The position numbers were made by a program, and so were the translations under genes. DNA of 38,135 nucleotides from Alphaproteobacteria bacterium (GTDB lineage: Bacteria > Pseudomonadota > Alphaproteobacteria > JAJTHO01 > CANGYM01), in contig CANGYP010000006.1 in assembly GCA_947458235.1 (NCBI GenBank), positions 1-38,135 of the forward strand, read 5' to 3'. The notes under the pieces are model-generated. The model was not told the DNA's origin. It did no database searches and was given only the letters and a program-made list of their open reading frames with translations. How positions within the stretch are numbered: the stretch's first letter is position 1; each line of letters begins with the position of its first letter. This document shows, piece by piece, positions 10,793 through 21,128 of this stretch.

Positions 10793-12520
10793 TTAAGCGG
10801 CAGGGTGATGAGGAAAAAACACCAGCGACACTTTCATCACATCCCCCTGCCCCAACTCTACATCAAGTTTTAGATATTGGCTATACTGTCGTACCAAGCT
10901 GGTAATGCCGGGCAAAGCCCTGAGATCCCGTGGCAACGCATGAAACGATTCTTTACTGAGCACAAAAACAACATCCAGCAGGGCATAACCCTTCAAAAGT
11001 TTAAGGGTCATAATCACTTCGCTTTTGGGCTTTACACACAATGCTATCAAAGATAGTAACATTTTGATAGCATCCTCAAACAAGGCTTGCGGCAGAGTCA
11101 TCCCCTCCCCCTCACGATGATTCAGGGCAATCGATACTCCTTTATATTGAAATTGATGTTGAAAATCTGGAATGATCGCATCCATCATCTCCAAAACCGA
11201 GGCGGAAATCATCGCATCGGGTCTAAGACCATCTAACCCAGCTTCGTCTTTAGCCTCACGGATCACAGGGTTCATGCCCCTATCTCCCCCAAATGGGGCT
11301 AGGGGCAGCAGGGACAATAAAAACCCACCATCTGGCAAAGGACGAAAAGCATAATGTACCTTTAGACCATGATTAAGACGAAATACCCCCTTTCGAGGCC
11401 TTTGGCCCATCAAACCACTCAAAAGACGTTTTTGAAAAGCAGGCCAACGATCCCCTGAAAAACGCCTAGAAAGCAAGGGCCTTAGCCATTCCAAAAGATC
11501 CTGAAGGCGCATCCCTTCATAAGAGTCTTTGGGTCGTTCCAAGCATAAAAGGTCATGACAGGATGTATTGATCCTCTGAATACGACCATCAGAGCCCCAA
11601 ATGATTAAACCTTCCTCCAAATCCTGAATCACAGATTCGTGGACCGAAAGCAGAGTTTTGTAATTGCGCTCTAACGCCAAACGATCCGTGACGTTTTCAT
11701 AAGAAAAGAAAATCCCTCCCAAGGGATGAGGGACAATGGTAATTTTGATGGTGCGCTCATCAGGCAGGTGCCATAAAGCCTGTTTAGGCTCTAGCAAGGA
11801 TGTAAACATCCCCATATATTCGTTGCGCATCCTCTGAAAATCCAGCGACTCAGGCATCATACGACGCCTGCGCAGCTGGTCTAAGAATTCCCCCAATGTC
11901 GGCCTTTGGGATAGCCACTCTTCCTCCACTTTCCACATTTGCACAAAGGCATGATTATAAAATTGCAACGTGCGCCCCGCACCAAAAATGGCCACGGCAG
12001 ATCCCAAAAATTCATAAATATCTTGCGATGCTTGAATATGTCGCTCTAATGTGCTCTGTAGGTCTTCAACAGCACTATAATCACTGGCATAACCCACCAC
12101 GGCTTCCCCATCCAAGGTAGGAATTTCCGTGATTTCATAGAATCGACGCTTGCCACCCACGATGACCGTTGCTGTTGTGGATTGTACGGTGTCTCTCTCC
12201 AGAGCCAGCTTGGCCAAAGCACAAGCATCCCCGTCATTGTTATCACTGTAAAAGGGAATTTGATTTTGCAAAACACGCTCGGGGGTTGTTTCAAAAACAT
12301 CCGCATAGGCAAAATTACAATACTGCAAAACCATTTTTTTATCCCGAATCCACGAAGGCAGAGGGGATTTATCAAGCAAAAAATGAATTTTTCTCTGCCG
12401 CTCAACATCGCGGGTCGATTGACGGGAGCCGCCAAAAATCATCAAAAGCCTATCCATGAACGCCATACGAATTGCAGATCCAAAAACATCTATTCCGATA
12501 CAACATTCTGATGATACCAA
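10793..12520 (-). CDS. Multi-PAS sensory protein resembling an alphaproteobacterial PAS histidine kinase but with a degenerate kinase core
   Basis: PAS-like segments (DKSPLPSWIRDKKMVLQYCNFAYADVF; LEEGLIIWGSDGRIQRINTSCHDLL); C-terminus aligns by eye to HATPase but lacks H, N and G boxes. Confidence 0.7.
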   Translation of the reverse strand: MVSSECCIGIDVFGSAIRMAFMDRLLMIFGGSRQSTRDVERQRKIHFLLDKSPLPSWIRDKKMVLQYCNFAYADVFETTPERVLQNQIPFYSDNNDGDACALAKLALERDTVQSTTATVIVGGKRRFYEITEIPTLDGEAVVGYASDYSAVEDLQSTLERHIQASQDIYEFLGSAVAIFGAGRTLQFYNHAFVQMWKVEEEWLSQRPTLGEFLDQLRRRRMMPESLDFQRMRNEYMGMFTSLLEPKQALWHLPDERTIKITIVPHPLGGIFFSYENVTDRLALERNYKTLLSVHESVIQDLEEGLIIWGSDGRIQRINTSCHDLLCLERPKDSYEGMRLQDLLEWLRPLLSRRFSGDRWPAFQKRLLSGLMGQRPRKGVFRLNHGLKVHYAFRPLPDGGFLLSLLPLAPFGGDRGMNPVIREAKDEAGLDGLRPDAMISASVLEMMDAIIPDFQHQFQYKGVSIALNHREGEGMTLPQALFEDAIKMLLSLIALCVKPKSEVIMTLKLLKGYALLDVVFVLSKESFHALPRDLRALPGITSLVRQYSQYLKLDVELGQGDVMKVSLVFFPHHPAA

Positions 12521-12546
12521 GGGAAGATTGCTATTGCTTTAAGAAT

Positions 12547-13416
12547 TTAAACGGCAGCTCCTGACCAAACCCACATGGCAGGGTAACGTGCTTTTAACGC
12601 AGCAGATGCAACATGCCCCTGATCTTGGGTATCATAAACACCAAAACACGCACTTCCGCTGCCAGATAAGCGTGCCAAACGGCATCCCGTTGTTTCCCGT
12701 AAAGCTTGCAAAACCTCCCCAATCACAGGGGCTTCTTGGCAGGCCACAGCTTCAAATACATTTTGGGTGGCCCAAATATTTTTCATGTTTTGCATTGACT
12801 CTTTTTTGCTAAACCTTGATTGACATGAAAAAAGTTTATTAAACATCATTTTTGTTGACAGCATAATGCTCGGAAAAACGATCACCAAAGGGGGCGCGAT
12901 CACGTCGGGGGCCAGCGTCAAACGATCCCCCACCCCCTCCATAATCGCACTTCGAGATAAAAGACAAGCGGGAACATCTGATCCTATGGCTTTTCCTATA
13001 GATACAATTTTTTCTTCATGTAACGGATTAACTGCTTGAAGCAACCTCAGGGCCCCCGCAGCATTCGCAGAAGCACTGCCCAGCCCCGCCCCCACAGGAA
13101 CAGTTTTTTCTAGATACCACCGCCCCGCCACGGGGCGACGAATAGCCTCTTCAAAGGCTCTGTGGGCCCGCAGAATGCTGTTGGTTTCATCCATAGGCAC
13201 CATACTCGCAAAAGGGCCATTAACCTGCAGGCACTCTGTACCTTGTGATTGAGGATATGCCCTCCCCCCTAAAAACGAGGATGGCACAGGATAAAAAGAT
13301 AAACGATCCCCACCATCCACAAAAACGACCAAACTTTGCAAATTATGATAGTTATCTTTTCTTTTTGAAATCACATGAAGATTTAAATTGATCTTAATTG
13401 GACAAATGAACTGCAT
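12547..13416 (-). CDS. ispE: 4-diphosphocytidyl-2-C-methyl-D-erythritol kinase
   Basis: GHMP kinase: PIKINLNLHVISKRKDNYHNL, KTVPVGAGLGSASANAAGALR, IGSDVPACL, LSGSGSACFGVY. Confidence 0.93.
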   Translation of the reverse strand: MQFICPIKINLNLHVISKRKDNYHNLQSLVVFVDGGDRLSFYPVPSSFLGGRAYPQSQGTECLQVNGPFASMVPMDETNSILRAHRAFEEAIRRPVAGRWYLEKTVPVGAGLGSASANAAGALRLLQAVNPLHEEKIVSIGKAIGSDVPACLLSRSAIMEGVGDRLTLAPDVIAPPLVIVFPSIMLSTKMMFNKLFSCQSRFSKKESMQNMKNIWATQNVFEAVACQEAPVIGEVLQALRETTGCRLARLSGSGSACFGVYDTQDQGHVASAALKARYPAMWVWSGAAV

Positions 13417-13424
13417 GACACACG

Positions 13425-14612
13425 CTAAAGCCCTAACTGTGCCAAGCGCGATACACCAGTGGCATGACGTACGAAGGGTTTTTTAAGGAAAGGCAAACGA
13501 TTGAGCGCCGTTAATCCAACCCTGCGCACGGCCACAGGCAACATGCCTGAACTTAGGAATACAGCATTCAAAACATGGGTGGCCTCGGCCATCACGCGTG
13601 CATCCACTTGCCGCAAACGGTTATACGCAGACAAACCCTCTTTTAATGGCAATCCAACATTCAGCCTCGGTTGCAAAGCCCGCCGCAAAGCCACGAAATC
13701 CCGCATCGTCAAATTAAACCCTTGCCCAGCAATCGGATGAATGGCATGGGCCGCATCGCCCAGCAAAACCACCCGATCCTGTACATAACGTGACGCCAAA
13801 ATACGGGTTAGTGGCCAAGCTTGGGGACGCCCCAACAACGCCATGTCCCCAAGATATCCCCCAAATTGGGCGGATAAGGCCTTTAGAAACAAATCCTCTT
13901 CACCCTGCAAGCGGGCGGCAACATGATCGGTGGGCTCGGTCCAGACAAACGAAGATACATGGGGATCCTTTAAGGGCAAGAGCGCGAGAGGTCCTGTTGG
14001 CAGAAAAATTTCAAAAGCCGTTTCATGATGGGGCTGCGCGTGGCGCACTATACCCACCATGGCAGATTCTGGATAAACATGACGATGGACATCCATACCC
14101 GCCAGAGCACGCACAGGGGATTCCCGCCCATCCGCTGCAATCAACAGCTGCGCCCGCCAACTTTGCCCCGCTGTGTCTACGGCGGTTATGCCTGTTGTTT
14201 CCATAGTCAAGCCCGTCACACCAGCCCCATCCACCCATCTGATCAGGGGGTGCTGGTCGATGGCATCCCTTAAAATCTGGCGCCATACCACATTATCCAC
14301 AATATATCCAAAGGGCCTCAGGTCATGCAGAGCATCATCAAAAGTACAACGCGCCCCATCGCTTAAGATCTCAATCCGCCGAATAGAACCCGCGCCCGAC
14401 ACCATGGAATCCCAAACACCCAGTTCTTGCAGCAGGGGCACTGCCCCGCTGTTGATGGCGGTGGTGCGTCGGTCACGGGTCACAAGGTCTTCGAAGCGGC
14501 TTTTCTCAAGAACAATACACCGCGCCCCCACAGAGGCCAGTGTCAATGCACACAGCGCCCCCGCCAAACCGCCCCCAACAATCACAATATCTGCGGCTGA
14601 TGTATGATTCAT
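13425..14612 (-). CDS. ubiH: UbiH/UbiF/VisC/COQ6-family FAD-dependent ubiquinone biosynthesis hydroxylase
   Basis: IVIVGGGLAGALCALTLA, LLIAADGRESPVR, VLLGDAAHAIHPIAGQGFNLTMRD; start chosen at MNHTSAADIVI. Confidence 0.9.
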   Translation of the reverse strand: MNHTSAADIVIVGGGLAGALCALTLASVGARCIVLEKSRFEDLVTRDRRTTAINSGAVPLLQELGVWDSMVSGAGSIRRIEILSDGARCTFDDALHDLRPFGYIVDNVVWRQILRDAIDQHPLIRWVDGAGVTGLTMETTGITAVDTAGQSWRAQLLIAADGRESPVRALAGMDVHRHVYPESAMVGIVRHAQPHHETAFEIFLPTGPLALLPLKDPHVSSFVWTEPTDHVAARLQGEEDLFLKALSAQFGGYLGDMALLGRPQAWPLTRILASRYVQDRVVLLGDAAHAIHPIAGQGFNLTMRDFVALRRALQPRLNVGLPLKEGLSAYNRLRQVDARVMAEATHVLNAVFLSSGMLPVAVRRVGLTALNRLPFLKKPFVRHATGVSRLAQLGL

Positions 14613-14738
14613 AATGCCATTATGGGGGGCGCAGACATGAATCACAAGGCTTTTGTGAACAGCCATTGAGAAACAGGTTGCTTTGCGTTTTTTTTTGTGA
14701 TATAAGGTTAAAATATTGTAAATACATAGTCGCACTTT

Positions 14739-15659
14739 ATGACGCTGTCTGGTCCCGCTGTTTTTTCCAAAGATCGTGAATTGCTCTTAGCATTGTTTCA
14801 CTTTGACCCCGCTCGTCATGTTTGGGCTTATGCCCATGATGATCAGGTGTTCCGTGTGATGGCTGCCTGTGCAAAATTGAATTTGCCTTGCCGTAATGTT
14901 CCCAAAGATGACCCAAACAGCATTGAAATTTTCCAAGACGATTGGGATCGGATTTTTACAGCACCATTCTCTGACGATTCCCTTGCTACAAACCTATCCC
15001 AAGAGGCCTCTATGGACACGCCATCATCTGAAAACACAGCTTTGGATATCAAAGCCTTGGCTCATAACGACACACCAAAAGATACCACCGTTCGATACTA
15101 TCGGTTTCATGACACACGTCGCGATGACGACCTACCCCCCGCAGAACAACAAATTCTTCTGGCAGCAGAATCGGAAATGGCCGATGACGATGAACAGGAC
15201 ATGGAAACAGCGGTGCATGCGCTGGCCGAGCAAACACACGCTGTCTTTGTGTCGCAAGATATCGCAGAAGAACCGTCAATCTCCATCAATCCACCAGAAC
15301 CTTTTAACCCCAAGGATCCTTCCATGACCCATGACGACACCCAGACGCCCACACACAGTGTTACAGACACATCCCCCAACAGTAAGGGATTTGGCGAGCT
15401 TAGCAGTTGGGAACAGGTCCTAGAGGATCGAGAATCTACCCTCGCTGCCCGTGAAAAAGTTTTACGGTTGCGTCAAAAGGATGTGCAGGACATGGAAGAA
15501 CGCCTGCATGAAGAGCGCAAAGCCTTTAATGCCGATTACGAAGAAAAAAAATCTTTTTTGGAAGATAAAGAACAGAGACTGAAAAAAAGTTTTGAACGCA
15601 TTGAGGAGATTGCCTATGAATTTCGCCGCAATGCCCGCTCTGAAGGTGAAGCCGATTAG
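14739..15659 (+). CDS. Uncharacterised protein: acidic/low-complexity middle and C-terminal coiled coil
   Basis: 306-aa uninterrupted ORF in an otherwise empty slot; LEDRESTLAAREKVLRLRQKDVQDMEERLHEERKAFNADYEEKKSFLEDKEQRLKKSFERIEE is coiled-coil-like; family not recognised. Confidence 0.75.
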   Translation: MTLSGPAVFSKDRELLLALFHFDPARHVWAYAHDDQVFRVMAACAKLNLPCRNVPKDDPNSIEIFQDDWDRIFTAPFSDDSLATNLSQEASMDTPSSENTALDIKALAHNDTPKDTTVRYYRFHDTRRDDDLPPAEQQILLAAESEMADDDEQDMETAVHALAEQTHAVFVSQDIAEEPSISINPPEPFNPKDPSMTHDDTQTPTHSVTDTSPNSKGFGELSSWEQVLEDRESTLAAREKVLRLRQKDVQDMEERLHEERKAFNADYEEKKSFLEDKEQRLKKSFERIEEIAYEFRRNARSEGEAD

Positions 15660-15688
15660 GGCTGCATAACTGTTTTGTGAATCAAATG

Positions 15689-16981
15689 TCAATCTGCTGC
15701 GCCCGCTAAAATTTCCCCCGCCAGATACAGGGATCCTGTGATCATGACGCCCGTGGATGTGGGGTGGGGATTGCTTTGGGATAGAACCGAGAGAGCAGAA
15801 CGCCAGTCGGTGTGCAAAGTTACGGGGATGGTATAGGCGCTCAAGTAGGCCTGTACATATGCCAGATCCCATGATGTGTCGTGGCCGGTGACGGGGACCA
15901 AATGAATCTCTGTGGGCCAAGGGGCCAGCGTATCCACAATCGCTCGCCAGTCTTTGCGGGCCAGACAACCCATCACCAAAACACGACGTTGCCACGATTG
16001 GATATTCAAAAAGGCCTGCAGGGTCTGGGCGCCCCCCACATTATGGCTACCATCCACAGTAACATGCCACGATGCGGGCAGGTGCAGACGCGGTCCCTCC
16101 ACAGCCTGTAACCGCGCTGGCCAGAAGGTTTCACATAGGCCCCGCGCCATCGCTGCCTGAGACACGGGCAGAACCCCCCTCAACCCCCGCACGCAGGCAA
16201 TGGCCAAGGCCGCATTGTCCCCCTGATGCGCCCCGCGTAAAGACGGCCGTGGCAAAGACAGGGTTTCTGACATCCGCATATCCCGCCACACCCAACCATC
16301 CCGTGACAATTCATGTGTAAAATCAACATCATACTGCCGCAGTGGGGCGTTAAGGGCCAATGCAGCCTCCCGCACCAAGGGGGTTACGGTGGCGTGTTGC
16401 AGACCAGAGAAAATGGGGGTGTTGGGGCGGAAAATGGCAATTTTTTCCCGCGCGATTTTTTCCAGCGTATCCCCCAAACGGTCCTGATGATCCATAGAGA
16501 CGGGGGTTAAAATCGTGGCGCACTTCTCCCGCACCACATTGGTGGCATCCCCCCGCCCGCCCAAGCCCGTTTCCAGAATCAATACATCCGCTGGATGGGC
16601 CGCAAACAGGTAAAAAGCGATGATGGTCAGAGCCTCAAAAAACGTAGCATCATAAAATTTTATACGCAAAAAATCCTCAATGGCCTCAGCCAAGGCTTGG
16701 GGCGTCACATCCTGATTGTTCAGGTGAATGCGTTCACAAAATGACACAATGTGGGGGGAGGAATAACTGTGCACTCGATACCCCGCCGCCCTATAGATGG
16801 ACCGCAAAAACGCCAGCGTAGAGCCCTTTCCATTGGTCCCCGCCAGATGAATCACGGGGGGCAGCCGTGTTTCAGGAGATCCCAGCAACGTCAACCCCGC
16901 CCGAATGCGGTCCAAGGACAGATCTATCACCTTGGGCACGGCGTGGGTCAGGCGTTCCAAAGCGGGGGCGAGCGGGTCCAC
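15689..16981 (-). CDS. folC: Bifunctional folylpolyglutamate synthase / dihydrofolate synthase
   Basis: HLAGTNGKGSTLAFL, YSSPHIVSFCERI, LETGLGGRGDATNVV, DGSHNVGGAQ. Confidence 0.95.
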   Translation of the reverse strand: MDPLAPALERLTHAVPKVIDLSLDRIRAGLTLLGSPETRLPPVIHLAGTNGKGSTLAFLRSIYRAAGYRVHSYSSPHIVSFCERIHLNNQDVTPQALAEAIEDFLRIKFYDATFFEALTIIAFYLFAAHPADVLILETGLGGRGDATNVVREKCATILTPVSMDHQDRLGDTLEKIAREKIAIFRPNTPIFSGLQHATVTPLVREAALALNAPLRQYDVDFTHELSRDGWVWRDMRMSETLSLPRPSLRGAHQGDNAALAIACVRGLRGVLPVSQAAMARGLCETFWPARLQAVEGPRLHLPASWHVTVDGSHNVGGAQTLQAFLNIQSWQRRVLVMGCLARKDWRAIVDTLAPWPTEIHLVPVTGHDTSWDLAYVQAYLSAYTIPVTLHTDWRSALSVLSQSNPHPTSTGVMITGSLYLAGEILAGAAD

Positions 16982-17007
16982 GATGCTGCCTTAGATCTTA
17001 GGGACAG

Positions 17008-18180
17008 TTACCGCAGGGGCATCATGACAAAGAGGGCCGTGTCTGATGACGCATCCTTCAGCACAACTGGCGTCATGCTGTCGCGAATGTTCAAAACAGT
17101 GGCCTCACCACTGATCTGGGATAAAATATCCAGCAAAAAACGAGCGTTAAAATTAATGGTCATATCCCCACCAGTGAAGGTGCAGGGGACTTCCTCTGTA
17201 CCTTCGCGATAGGCACTGCTGGTAGCGTTGATGACAATGTTTTGATCCTGAATCCGAAAGGAAATCCCGTTGAATTTATCACTGGTCATGGTGGCCACGC
17301 GGTCTACGGCTTGTCTCAGAGCGATGGTGTTCACCGTTAAGATGAGGGTGTTGTCTTTGGGCAAAATCTGTTTGTAATCTGGAAAGGCATCATCGATCAA
17401 CTTGGTGGACAGCGACAAACGATCCCACGCCACCGCCATTTTAGTATTAGAGAGGGACAGGGTAACGGGGGTGTCCTGATCTTCCAGCAGGCGACACAGT
17501 TCATTGACGGCCTTTTTGGGGATGATAAAGGGTTCAAAATCTGGGCAATCTTGCACAACAGCATCAGCCATAGCCAAGCGGTGACCATCCAAGGCCACCA
17601 TGCGGATGCGGCTTTGTCCATCTTGACCTGTGATTGCATGGCAATAAACACCATTTAAGGCATACCGTGTTTCCAGTGTTGACATACAAAAACGGGTCTT
17701 TTGCAACAAAGCTTTCAAGGTACTGGCTCCTAGGCTGAAAGTATGCTTAATCGCCAGTTGGCTGATGGTCGGGTATTCTGAGGCGGGCAACACAGGAATG
17801 CTAAATTTGGCACGATCCGCCGTTAACTTGATGTGGGTATCTTCGCACAAAAAGTGCATCGTGGCATAATCGGGCAGTTTACGCACAATATCATAGAGGG
17901 TGTGTACAGGTACGGTGGTGCTACCAGAGTCATGGGACAGAACCGTAACAGCCTCGATCACATCCAATTCCAAATCGGTGGCGGTGGCAGACAGCTGGCC
18001 ATTGCCCAGTCTCAGCAAGACATTGGACAATATAGGAATCGTTGTTTTTTTTTCCACAATGCTCTGCACATGCGATAACATCTTGGCCAGAACCGACCGC
18101 TCCAAATCAAAAGAAAACGTCGTGTTATCCGTTACGGGCATCACAGTATCGGTGGTGCTGCTCATGATCAAATCCTTCAT
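17008..18180 (-). CDS. dnaN: DNA polymerase III beta subunit (sliding clamp)
   Basis: FSFDLERSVLAKMLSHVQSIVEKKTTIPILSNVLLRL, LDGHRLAMAD, FPDYKQILP, C-terminal FVMMPLR; start chosen at MKDLIMSST. Confidence 0.95.
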   Translation of the reverse strand: MKDLIMSSTTDTVMPVTDNTTFSFDLERSVLAKMLSHVQSIVEKKTTIPILSNVLLRLGNGQLSATATDLELDVIEAVTVLSHDSGSTTVPVHTLYDIVRKLPDYATMHFLCEDTHIKLTADRAKFSIPVLPASEYPTISQLAIKHTFSLGASTLKALLQKTRFCMSTLETRYALNGVYCHAITGQDGQSRIRMVALDGHRLAMADAVVQDCPDFEPFIIPKKAVNELCRLLEDQDTPVTLSLSNTKMAVAWDRLSLSTKLIDDAFPDYKQILPKDNTLILTVNTIALRQAVDRVATMTSDKFNGISFRIQDQNIVINATSSAYREGTEEVPCTFTGGDMTINFNARFLLDILSQISGEATVLNIRDSMTPVVLKDASSDTALFVMMPLR

Positions 18181-18394
18181 TGTGTGCTTTTTTGCATACA
18201 CAAAATGTGTCTGGGATTCAAGGAGAATCAGAATCCTGTATCCAGCGACCCCTTCTGAAAAAGCCGAAATTGAGGACAAGACATAACGTCCTAATATCGC
18301 GACCACTGGATTGGATGGGACCGGCTAAAAAGTTATGATTTTTTACCTTTTTTTGCTATGATGCCTCCGATCACATAATAGAATACCCCACCCC

Positions 18395-18604
18395 ATGATG
18401 AATCAGGATCAGGATTGGTTGCGCAAAAAGCTTACCGAGCTTTACGAAGAGCATCGCAAAATAGAAGACACCATTGATTCTTTGGCGCAATCCGATGTTT
18501 CTATGAATGCCATGGCCATTCAGCGGTTGAAAAAACAAAAATTACAACTGAAAGATCGCATCCACCATATTGAAACCCTTTTGTTGCCTGATATTATCGC
18601 CTAA
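18395..18604 (+). CDS. YdcH/DUF465 family small protein
   Basis: 69 aa; [14 protein letters not shown]...[20 protein letters not shown] typical of DUF465. Confidence 0.8.
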   Translation: MMNQDQDWLRKKLTELYEEHRKIEDTIDSLAQSDVSMNAMAIQRLKKQKLQLKDRIHHIETLLLPDIIA

Positions 18605-18618
18605 AGGCGTGTGCCGAA

Positions 18619-19125
18619 ATGTTATGGATCACGGGAAAAGCCATGTCATCCCCAGAAATTGCGATTGTTATGGGCAGCACGTCGGATTGGGCCACGATGA
18701 AGCCTGCGGCGGACCTTCTGACTCAGTTTGGGATTTCCACGCTCACCCGTGTGGTGTCTGCCCATCGCACGCCCCATCGTTTATATGAATTCGCGGCTTC
18801 GGCAGAGGCTATGGGCTTAAAAGCCATTATTGCGGGCGCGGGAGGTGCGGCCCATTTGCCAGGAATGTTGGCGGCCTTGACGCCTGTGCCTGTTTTGGGG
18901 GTACCAGTTCTTTCCAAAAGTCTATCGGGGGTGGATAGTCTCTATTCCATGGTGCAGATGCCCGCAGGCATTCCCGTGGCCACCTTTGCCATTGGGGAGG
19001 CTGGCGCCAAAAATGCCGCATTGTTTGCGGTGGCGATGCTCTCTATCCCCCAGCCCCCCCTGCGGGAGCGTTTAAACGCATGGCGCTCTCAACAAACCCA
19101 GTCTGTTCCGAATGATCCAGCATGA
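18619..19125 (+). CDS. purE: 5-(carboxyamino)imidazole ribonucleotide mutase
   Basis: [63 protein letters not shown]. Confidence 0.96.
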   Translation: MLWITGKAMSSPEIAIVMGSTSDWATMKPAADLLTQFGISTLTRVVSAHRTPHRLYEFAASAEAMGLKAIIAGAGGAAHLPGMLAALTPVPVLGVPVLSKSLSGVDSLYSMVQMPAGIPVATFAIGEAGAKNAALFAVAMLSIPQPPLRERLNAWRSQQTQSVPNDPA

Positions 19126-20189
19126 TGACACAGGGCACGCTTCACCGAAAAACCATCGGCATTTTTGGGGGTGGCCAGTTGGCCCGTCTGATGATTCCCG
19201 TGGCCGCCCGTTATGGGGTCCCATGCCATGTTTTTGATAGGGACGCCAGCGCCCCTGCCTTTCAATTGACCCCCCATCATCACGTGGCCTCGTTTGAGGA
19301 TGCTGCCGCCATTGACCATTTTGCCCGTGCCTGTGATGTCATCACGTGTGAATTTGAAAACATCCCCATCACCGCCTTGCAGCGGGCGGCTCAAACCACC
19401 CGTGTGATTCCCGATCCCCGTCACTTTGCCATGGCCCAAGACCGATTGCAGGAAAAAACCATGGCCCAAAACGTGGGCCTGTCTGTGCCTCTGTTTGCCG
19501 ATGTCACCACCCAGAACGATGTCACCGCTTTTTTTCATCAGAACGGTCCCGCCATTTTAAAACGCCGCCATGGCGGATACGATGGTAAGGGGCAAAAGGT
19601 TGTCCATACGGCCAAAGATTTGCATGATGATGCCATACTTTTGTTGTTGCAGGCCCCGTGCTTAATAGAAGCTCTCGTGCCCTTTACCCATGAAATTTCC
19701 ACCATTGCGGCCCGTGGTGGGTCAGACACGGCCCTTTTGCCCATCGGGGATAATCATCATCATCAGGGAATTTTACAAAAAACCATTGTACCCAGTGCCC
19801 TGTCTGTTTCTGTGCTGGATCAGGCCCGTCGGCAGACTTTGGATGTTATGAATCACCTTCATTATCAAGGGATTCTAACCATAGAATGGTTTGTCACGGC
19901 GCAGGGGGATGTGCTATTCAACGAATGCGCCCCCCGTGTCCATAACACAGGCCACTGGAGTTTAGAGGGGTGTAGTCTGAATCAATTCGACATGGCCATC
20001 CGTGTTTTGTTGGGGATGCCGTTGCCAGAGCCTGTTTTGGTATCGCCCCGTGTGGAAATGCTGAATCTGTTGGGGGATGCCATTCTGAAGCGGGATGTTT
20101 ATGAACGTTCCCCACGCACCGCCGTTTATGATTACGGGAAACCTGTTTTTCGGACTGGTCGAAAAATGGGGCATGTGACTTTTTTTTAA
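19122..20189 (+). CDS. purK: 5-(carboxyamino)imidazole ribonucleotide synthase
   Basis: [48 protein letters not shown]. Confidence 0.96.
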   Translation: MMTQGTLHRKTIGIFGGGQLARLMIPVAARYGVPCHVFDRDASAPAFQLTPHHHVASFEDAAAIDHFARACDVITCEFENIPITALQRAAQTTRVIPDPRHFAMAQDRLQEKTMAQNVGLSVPLFADVTTQNDVTAFFHQNGPAILKRRHGGYDGKGQKVVHTAKDLHDDAILLLLQAPCLIEALVPFTHEISTIAARGGSDTALLPIGDNHHHQGILQKTIVPSALSVSVLDQARRQTLDVMNHLHYQGILTIEWFVTAQGDVLFNECAPRVHNTGHWSLEGCSLNQFDMAIRVLLGMPLPEPVLVSPRVEMLNLLGDAILKRDVYERSPRTAVYDYGKPVFRTGRKMGHVTFF

Positions 20190-20201
20190 TGGGCCGACGC
20201 C

Positions 20202-21128
20202 ATGGATCTGTATTTCCCCATCGCCGAAATGTCTATCAACGTTTTTTTGGTGTTGGGACTAGGGATCCTTGGGGGATTGGCCTCAGGACTGTTTGGTGTG
20301 GGCGGGGGGTTTTTGATGACGCCCATGTTGATTTTTGTCGGTGTACCCCCCAGCGTAGCGGTGGCCACACAGGCTAATCAGCTGGTGGCAGCGTCAACTT
20401 CGGGATTTCTGGGCCATTGGCCCAGAGGCCATGTGGATATAAAAATGGGGGGCGTATTGCTGGCAGGGGGACTGTTGGGGTCTTGGATCGGTGTAGCGTT
20501 GTTTTCTTGGCTAAAACGTCTGGGGCATATCGACGTTGTGATTTCCCTTTGTTATGTAGTTTTTTTGGGCTCTTTGGCATTATTCATGGTGATGGAGAGT
20601 GCCCGTTTTATATGGTGCAATCCCCAAAAAGGGACGGCATCTCTAAAAACGCGGCGGGATTTTCATCATCATCCGCTGTTGTTGGCTTTGCCCTTTATGA
20701 TGCGTTTTCCCAAATCAAAATTGTATATCTCGGCATTGTTGCCAGCCGTGATAGGATTTTTTGTGGGGATTTTGGTGTCCCTGATGGGTATTGGGGGCGG
20801 ATTTTTGATGGTGCCAGCCATGATTTATTTTTTGGGGATGCCCGTGCATATGGTGGCAGGCACATCATTATTCCAAATTACGTTTGTCACGGCCATGGTC
20901 ACGTTGTTGCAGGCTTTTCAGAATCAAACGGTGGATATGATGCTGGCCATGGTGTTGATTTTGGGCAGTGTTGTGGGGGCCCAAATTGGCCTGAAGCTTG
21001 CCGCCCACCTGCGAGGGGAATGGCTGCGTTTTATCTTGGCCCTGATTGTTCTGGGGGTGTGTGGCCAGATGCTGTCGGGGCTTTTGCTAACACCAGAGTC
21101 TTTGTTTTCGGTGGTGTCGGTGCGATGA
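20202..21128 (+). CDS. Sulfite exporter TauE/SafE (TSUP) family membrane protein
   Basis: GLASGLFGVGGGFLMTPMLIFVGVPPSVAVATQANQLVA and repeated GILVSLMGIGGGFLMVPAMIY. Confidence 0.9.
   Translation: MDLYFPIAEMSINVFLVLGLGILGGLASGLFGVGGGFLMTPMLIFVGVPPSVAVATQANQLVAASTSGFLGHWPRGHVDIKMGGVLLAGGLLGSWIGVALFSWLKRLGHIDVVISLCYVVFLGSLALFMVMESARFIWCNPQKGTASLKTRRDFHHHPLLLALPFMMRFPKSKLYISALLPAVIGFFVGILVSLMGIGGGFLMVPAMIYFLGMPVHMVAGTSLFQITFVTAMVTLLQAFQNQTVDMMLAMVLILGSVVGAQIGLKLAAHLRGEWLRFILALIVLGVCGQMLSGLLLTPESLFSVVSVR

Noticed and set aside
20417-21124. Long upstream extension of the TIGR02186 ORF
   Set aside because: Out-of-frame reading of the TSUP gene; signal peptide and ATG at 21125 mark the real start.
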